A stretch of DNA of 10,651 nt, from contig JAITBO010000192.1 in assembly GCA_031283505.1 (NCBI GenBank), forward strand, positions 1 through 10,651, read 5' to 3'. The notes under the pieces are model-generated. The model did not search any database. It saw only the letters and a program-made list of their open reading frames with translations, and was not told the DNA's origin. A program made the translations under genes and the position numbers. Below are positions 6,998 through 10,651 of this stretch, piece after piece. This stretch comes from Treponema sp. (GTDB lineage: Bacteria; Spirochaetota; Spirochaetia; Treponematales; Breznakiellaceae). The stretch's first letter is position 1; every line of letters starts with the position of its first letter.

Positions 6998-7846
6998 TCA
7001 TTTAGGCGCTATGGCAAACACCCGGCTGGTAAAACCCGTTCCGCCTTTTATCCGAGGAAAGGTGTCGAAGACAATGGCTCCGACAGGCGGCGCCTGATCG
7101 AGGTTTTTGAGCAATTCAACGTTGAGTTTACCGTGATCCAGAACATAATCTTCGCCGATAAACCCAACCGTCGCGCCTGTAACTGCGGAATCGGTGTCCG
7201 GTGTTTCGTGTCCCACAGCGGCGACATTACGCACATCGACGAGGAATTTAAGGGCCTCTATATCCCAACCCGGATAATGGGAATTACCCGCGGCGTCTTT
7301 GTTCTCATATTCCTCCACTCCGCGTTTTGACCAGTCGCTCCTGAAGGCGACAAAGGAACCCGCCGGTATCTGTCCGTAAATTTTTTCAAAATCAAGAATG
7401 TCCTGCTTTGTAAGGACATAATCGGGATTCGCCGCGACTGCTTCCGACTTATCGATTACCACCAGGGGATAGGCAAACTCAAGAGGGCCGTAATTATCCT
7501 GGAGCCGTCCCGCCGGATCGAAATGCCCAGGAAAATCGGTATGGGTACCGTACTGGCCTGACAAAGTATATTGGTAGGCCAGAAAGACGCCATCGGTATT
7601 TTCAAAGGTGTACAGCGGTTTTACGGCAAGGGGATCGAAGCCGTACCAGTGAGGGGTTTCGGGACTTACTTCAAAACTCAAATCTATCCATTTATAATCG
7701 GACTGTAATCTGGCAAGTTCCCGCCATAGATCATCCTTTTCTTTTCTGCCGCCGGCAAACACCAATACCGACTCCGTTATAAGCAGAGTAATCAACAATC
7801 CCGCCCTGAATCTCCCCCGCCTGCGAATCAATAAAAACTTTTTCAT
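6998..7846 (-). CDS. Exported cyclase-family (kynurenine formamidase-like) metal hydrolase
   Basis: A 282-residue protein of the cyclase family (Pfam PF04199 type). It has a basic N-terminus, a hydrophobic stretch (residues 16-31) and VFAGG as a likely signal-peptidase site, so it should act outside the cytoplasm. The family metal motif HxGTHxDxPxH is present as QYGTHTDFPGH (residues 98-108), giving His102, Asp104 and His108 as probable ligands; the first His is Gln98. A second conserved stretch is VGHETPDTDS (211-220). Family members hydrolyse amide or lactam bonds, or cyclise small molecules; the substrate here is unknown. The ATG at 7846 has AAGGAG six bases before it, and that site can be masked by an RNA stem. 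The gene lies between the binding protein and permease genes, so it may process the imported compound. Confidence 0.85.
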   Translation of the reverse strand: MKKFLLIRRRGRFRAGLLITLLITESVLVFAGGRKEKDDLWRELARLQSDYKWIDLSFEVSPETPHWYGFDPLAVKPLYTFENTDGVFLAYQYTLSGQYGTHTDFPGHFDPAGRLQDNYGPLEFAYPLVVIDKSEAVAANPDYVLTKQDILDFEKIYGQIPAGSFVAFRSDWSKRGVEEYENKDAAGNSHYPGWDIEALKFLVDVRNVAAVGHETPDTDSAVTGATVGFIGEDYVLDHGKLNVELLKNLDQAPPVGAIVFDTFPRIKGGTGFTSRVFAIAPK

Positions 7847-7847
7847 A

Positions 7848-7923
7848 GTTCACTCCTTATACGTCTGTGTATACGGGTAATAGAGCGGCTCCCTTTCCGG
7901 AGTGAACCGACAACTATTACCCG
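7848..7923 (-). promoter_or_regulatory. Candidate pseudoknot riboregulator masking the cyclase ribosome-binding site
   Basis: In the 89-bp gap after the binding-protein gene, the transcript can form two interleaved perfect stems. Stem 1 pairs CGGGTAATAG (7923 to 7914) with CTATTACCCG (7883 to 7874). Stem 2 pairs GTTCACTCC (7907 to 7899) with GGAGTGAAC (7856 to 7848). The order S1-S2-S1'-S2' is that of an H-type pseudoknot, with loops of about 6, 15 and 17 bases. The 3' arm of stem 2 contains the Shine-Dalgarno and ends one base before the ATG. Each stem can be extended by one G-U pair. This suggests translational control, perhaps ligand dependent. It matches no riboswitch class I recognise; function is inference, and energies were not computed. 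Confidence 0.5.
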
Positions 7924-7935
7924 CGCACTTTCTGA

Positions 7936-8964
7936 CTATTTCTTCTTCGCCGCTTCCAGGGCAAAAATATCCACATAGAGATCGTCCACGAACTTTTGGG
8001 GATCAAGGTCCGCCGGCAGGTAGCCGATTTGAGTCAGATGTCGGGCGAAATACACCGCGTCATCCTTGGCTCTGGCGTTTGCCGCGGGGCCGGCGTGGAC
8101 GGCATAGGTATAATGGTTGAGCAGGCCCGCTACCAGGGCGGCGTCATCGGTGGCGATCTTCTTCTCCGATATGAGGAGCTTGGCCGCCTCTTCGGGGTTA
8201 TGCCCTATCCAGTCGGCGGCCTTGTTGATTGCCCGGAGTACCGCCGCTACCGCGCCAGGATTGTCCCGCACCAGCTTGCCTGAACCAAAAATGAAACAGC
8301 AGGCTTTGTCCTTGAACAGAGGATGGGTCCTGATGTCCACCAGGACATTGTAGTTCCCGGTATTTTCCGCAATGGTGGCAAAAGGGTCCCATGCGGCAAG
8401 AATATCCGCCTCGCCGCTTTCCACCGCCTGAACCTCCTGATCCGCCGGGAAGGGAAGCCAGGTAACATCGGTTTGGGGATCAAGCCCTATGCTGCCCACC
8501 GACACTGAGGCCACCGACATGGGGGTCCCGCCGATTTCGTCCACCGCGAAACGAATACCCTTCCTGTCCCGCAGATCCTCCAGGGTGACAATTCCGGAAG
8601 ACTTAGGCGCAAGGATCTTGATGCACCCTTCATGGAGGGCGCCGATGAGTTTGACATCTATCCCATTGTGAACTGCCGGAAAATACTGGAAGTCCCCGTT
8701 CTGAACCGCCATTTTTCCCGTGGCCAGGGCGGTACGCTCTACTTCAAAGGAACTGCCGCTTACCAGGTTTATTTTGACCCCTTCTTCGTCAAAAAAACCT
8801 TTAAGAGACGCGATTGCTATAGGGGAACTACAGGTCGCCCCTCCGTAGGCAATATCGTATTCTCCAAAGGGATACTGGCCGGATTCCTTTTTTCCGCCGG
8901 CAAATACCATACAGGCAAGCGCCGCCAGCAAAGCTGGTAAGAGAACCGTCTGTTTTTTCGTCAT
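7936..8964 (-). CDS. NitT/TauT-family ABC transporter periplasmic substrate-binding protein
   Basis: A 342-residue SsuA/TauA/NMT1-like binding protein, first gene of the block. It has a short signal sequence: basic MTKK, a hydrophobic core (residues 7-21), then VFAGGKKE. Cys18 in ALAC could be a relaxed spirochaete lipobox, so either a free periplasmic protein or a lipoprotein is possible. The mature protein shows the family pattern: YGGATCSSPIAIASLKGFF near the start, LEDLRDRKGIRFAV in the middle, and QAVESGEADILAAWDP where sulfonate and nitrate binding proteins contact the ligand. AGGAGG five bases before the ATG at 8964 is a strong ribosome-binding site. It delivers substrate to the permease and ATPase encoded after the cyclase gene. 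Specificity cannot be read from the sequence; linkage to MetY and the NifDK-like pair suggests a sulfur compound. Confidence 0.9.
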   Translation of the reverse strand: MTKKQTVLLPALLAALACMVFAGGKKESGQYPFGEYDIAYGGATCSSPIAIASLKGFFDEEGVKINLVSGSSFEVERTALATGKMAVQNGDFQYFPAVHNGIDVKLIGALHEGCIKILAPKSSGIVTLEDLRDRKGIRFAVDEIGGTPMSVASVSVGSIGLDPQTDVTWLPFPADQEVQAVESGEADILAAWDPFATIAENTGNYNVLVDIRTHPLFKDKACCFIFGSGKLVRDNPGAVAAVLRAINKAADWIGHNPEEAAKLLISEKKIATDDAALVAGLLNHYTYAVHAGPAANARAKDDAVYFARHLTQIGYLPADLDPQKFVDDLYVDIFALEAAKKK

Positions 8965-8992
8965 AAAAGCCTCCTAAGTGACATTCGTTTTT

Positions 8993-9018
8993 CTTCGGAA
9001 ATTCATATAATTCCGAAG
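8993..9018. promoter_or_regulatory. Palindromic operator-like site in the leader of the transporter operon
   Basis: CTTCGGAA (8993-9000) and TTCCGAAG (9011-9018) form a perfect 8-bp dyad with a 10-base AT-rich centre. It lies roughly 5-30 bases downstream of the predicted transcription start and 18 bases before the ribosome-binding site. Either a repressor site or a leader hairpin would fit. No regulator gene is present nearby to name. Confidence 0.45.
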
Positions 9019-9029
9019 TATTTAGTATG

Positions 9030-9058
9030 AATTTATAAGCAATGAAAAATAATGTCAA
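9030..9058 (-). promoter_or_regulatory. Sigma70-type promoter for the transporter operon
   Basis: On the minus strand TTGACA (9058 to 9053) is followed, after exactly 17 bases, by TAAATT (9035 to 9030). The -35 box matches the consensus perfectly and the -10 box is a reasonable match. Transcription would start near 9023 and give a leader of about 60 bases before the binding-protein ATG. It is the only strong promoter I see for the minus-strand block. Confidence 0.7.
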
Positions 9059-9090
9059 GAGGTTTTTTCATAAAAAGTGATTAAATAATG

Positions 9091-9300
9091 CCGTTCCAAA
9101 ACTTCAGTTTTTGGAACAGCTTTCTTCCTTGCGGTCTGTGCTGTAAGGAAGTGGTTATAGAACATCGTCATAAGACGATGGGCGCATCCGGCATTAGGGC
9201 CGGACCGGGCTTTCCGCTCCAATTCCTCGGCTTTACCGGAGGTAAAGCCTGCGGGATTTCCGCTTCAATCCCTTGCGTGTATCCCCCGGAGCCTTTTTCC
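9091..9300. repeat. Non-coding stretch packed with short hairpins
   Basis: No convincing gene lies between 9059 and 9455. Within it are consecutive perfect hairpins: 9093-9101/9109-9117 (GTTCCAAAA), 9124-9130/9145-9151 (CTTCCTT), 9163-9169/9174-9180 (CATCGTC, loop ATAA), 9188-9193/9200-9205 (TCCGGC) and 9229-9237/9241-9249 (GGCTTTACC, loop GGA). Two 17-base direct repeats with two mismatches, of the form TTTCCGCTnCAATnCCT, lie at 9211-9227 and 9257-9273. It looks like a dispersed intergenic repeat or a structured RNA. A 73-codon open frame here is not credible as a gene. Confidence 0.5.
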
Positions 9301-9351
9301 CCGCTATGACAGGGATAAACAGTTTTACCGGACTGGAAGTTTGTGCCCGGC

Positions 9352-9390
9352 GTACATAAACAAGCCCGAAGGCCGGGCTTGTTTATGTAC
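9352..9390. terminator. Bidirectional intrinsic terminator-like hairpin
   Basis: A perfect 17-bp inverted repeat, with arms 9352-9368 and 9374-9390 and a 5-base loop. The inner half is GC-rich (CAAGCCCG) and the outer half AT-rich, so both strands read as a GC stem followed by TTGTTTATG. It lies between the broken LRR gene and the promoter of the transporter operon, where it would insulate the two. Confidence 0.6.
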
Positions 9391-9421
9391 GGATGGCGCC
9401 TGACACCATGCAGCCGGATTG

Positions 9422-9451
9422 CAGGGAGTTTTTGCTTACAAAAACTCCCTG
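9422..9451. terminator. Stem-loop directly after the LRR gene stop
   Basis: CAGGGAGTTTTT (9422-9433) pairs with AAAAACTCCCTG (9440-9451) across a 6-base loop, a perfect 12-bp stem. It begins four bases after the stop codon of the minus-strand LRR gene (9458 to 9456). There is no T-run after it, so it may stabilise the 3' end rather than terminate; the stronger candidate lies at 9352-9390. Confidence 0.4.
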
Positions 9452-9455
9452 TCCT

Positions 9456-10546
9456 CTACGAAACCACATAGACAGGGAATTCCATTCCCTCCGGGTAGCT
9501 CACCGTGGCCGGACAGCCCTGGAAGGCGTTATTGCCGATGGTTTCCGCCTTCGGGAGGTTCACCGTTTTCAGGGACGTACAGTAGATGAAAGCCCAAGGG
9601 TCGATGTTTTCCGCCGCCGGGAGGTCAACCTCTACCAGGACCGCACAGTAGCCGAAGGCAGCGTCGCCGATGGTTTCCGCCACCGGGAGGCTCACCTCTG
9701 CCAGGAGCCCACAGTAGCCGAAGGCGAAAAAGTCGATGGTTTTCGCCGCCGGGAGATCCACCGTTTTCAGGGCCGTACAGTCCTGGAAGGCTGCATCGCC
9801 GATGGTTTCCGCCAGCGGGAAGTTCACCACTTCCAGGGACTTACAACTTGTGAAGGTGAAAGAGCCGATGTCGAGAACGCCGGTCCCCGAGGCATTACGG
9901 AGACTGGTAAAGAACCTGAAGATTAGACTATTACGCCCGCCCGCATTGATACTGACCGCCGTACCAGGCAGGACCAGGGACACGATCAGGAGTTCCCCGG
10001 TGTTGGCCGTACCGGGGTCAAACTCCCCGCTGTTGCTGACGCCCGTCATGTCGCAGGCCGACAGGTCCAGAGCAACGTATTTGCCCTTAGTCTGTATGAC
10101 GCCTAACAACTACTCCCACTCGTCTTTGATAGTGACCTTTACCCGCAGGGGCACGGGATCGGCCTCAGTCGCCCCCCCCGTCGGAGATGGCGATAAGATA
10201 CTCAACGATTTTGTCAATGCCGACGAGTACGGAATCCGGGGTCAGCGGCCCGGCGAAGGCTCCGGCGCTCCGGTTTCCTACGGCGTCCACGGCCACCACC
10301 GTAAAGATGTACTCCGTTTTGTTGGTCAGGCCGGTAATGTTCACGGTCTGTACCCCTTTGGAGACGGTAACCGTCTGGGTCCCGCCGGGGGGCCAGGTGA
10401 TTTCCACCGAAACCAGGTCACTGTCCGCCGGATCGATCCAGGTCAAGGTAACCTCCCCGTCCCCGGCGCTTCCCGAAAGGCGGGTAACAATCTTCGGGGG
10501 CGTAGGGTCGGTAAGGGCAATGCCCTGGACCCCCGTGATGCCTAAA
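9456..10546 (-). pseudogene. Broken fibronectin-III / BspA-like leucine-rich-repeat surface protein gene
   Basis: Reading the minus strand from the repeat boundary at 10546, the frame encodes a fibronectin type III domain (DPTPPKIVTRLSGSAGDGEV through VDAVGNRSAG). Downstream, in another frame, come five 22-residue leucine-rich repeats of the BspA/LRR_5 type with the core LPxAETIGDAAF and a C-terminal Tyr/Cys. Three lesions are visible. The 5' end is cut by the hairpin repeat at 10547, which replaces any signal peptide. A run of eight C on the plus strand (10172-10179) shifts the frame; with seven the protein continues GATEADPVPLRVKVTIKDEWE. A TAG at 10112 to 10110 then interrupts EWE-LLGV, probably a former TGG. 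The domain order is typical of treponeme surface proteins. Phase variation through the C-run is conceivable, but the extra stop and missing start make decay more likely. A longer open frame into the repeat (to 10632) is not genuine. Confidence 0.75.
9507..9836 (-). repeat. Five tandem 66-bp leucine-rich-repeat units
   Basis: Five units of 22 codons lie head to tail, each coding for a variant of LxxVxLPxAETIGDAAFxxC. On the plus strand the recurring core is GATGGTTTCCGCC with a 66-base period. All units are in one frame. They are protein repeats of the cell-surface LRR type, not a CRISPR array. Confidence 0.85.
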
Positions 10547-10651
10547 AATGAACCTCCCCGCCGCAGAGCGGCGGGGTATCGAAGATTTCTCCGTGAAATC
10601 TTTGTGTATGCGGGGGAACACATCCCCCGCACCCCCAGTAGGAAGCGCCCC
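10547..10651. repeat. Hairpin-rich repeat element, right copy (inverted, truncated by the window end)
   Basis: Positions 10547-10650 are the exact reverse complement of 191-294, including the three longer hairpins. The element abuts and truncates the fibronectin-III/LRR gene. The inner edges of the two copies are about 10.25 kb apart and enclose the whole transporter/metY/NifDK-like locus. Confidence 0.9.

Noticed and set aside
9507..9836. CRISPR-like periodic repeat of 66 bases
   Set aside because: The periodicity is codon-aligned leucine-rich repeats without constant repeats and unique spacers.
10547..10632. N-terminal extension of the fibronectin-III frame into the right repeat
   Set aside because: The same translated segment appears in the left repeat copy, so it is repeat sequence read through, not the true protein start.

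Overview
The window looks like spirochaete DNA, most likely a Treponema of the termite-gut type. The basis is indirect. Two exported proteins share a leader ending in the motif VFAGGxKE, which is common in treponemes. There is a BspA-like leucine-rich-repeat gene, base composition is balanced, and nitrogenase-related genes sit next to small palindromic repeats and transposase remnants. The species cannot be fixed from sequence reading alone.

Layout. Positions 1-376 are mobile-element debris: a possible 3' end of an insertion sequence, a hairpin-rich repeat, and the region before an IS200-type transposase. That transposase (377-760, +) appears to lack part of its catalytic domain. From 820 to 8964 all genes are on the minus strand and form one functional block. 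In order of transcription they are: a periplasmic substrate-binding protein, an exported cyclase/kynurenine-formamidase-like hydrolase, a NitT/TauT-type permease, its ATPase, an O-acetylhomoserine sulfhydrylase (MetY), then two overlapping nitrogenase-like component 1 subunits (NifD-like and NifK-like). A good sigma70-type promoter (9030-9058), followed by a palindrome, precedes the block. Positions 9059-9455 hold no gene but many hairpins and a likely terminator. From 9456 to 10546 there is a broken fibronectin-III/leucine-rich-repeat surface protein gene. The window ends in a second copy, inverted, of the 104-bp repeat found at 191-294.

How the genes may work together. The NifDK-like pair keeps the P-cluster cysteines and the cofactor Cys/His of nitrogenase, but not the Gln191/His195 region of nitrogenase NifD. 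Linkage to MetY, which can use methanethiol to make methionine, and to an organosulfur-type ABC importer fits methylthio-alkane reductase (MarDK). The likely role is scavenging sulfur from methylated thio-compounds: import, perhaps periplasmic hydrolysis by the cyclase, reductive C-S cleavage to methanethiol, then MetY to methionine. No NifH/MarH reductase gene or marB is present in the window, so the electron donor must be encoded elsewhere.

The least explained structures are non-coding. One is an interleaved pair of 10-bp and 9-bp stems (pseudoknot topology) that would cover the ribosome-binding site of the cyclase gene. Another is a ~135-bp nested palindrome between metY and the NifD-like gene that supplies the metY stop codon. 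The third is the pair of perfect 104-bp inverted repeats flanking the whole locus.
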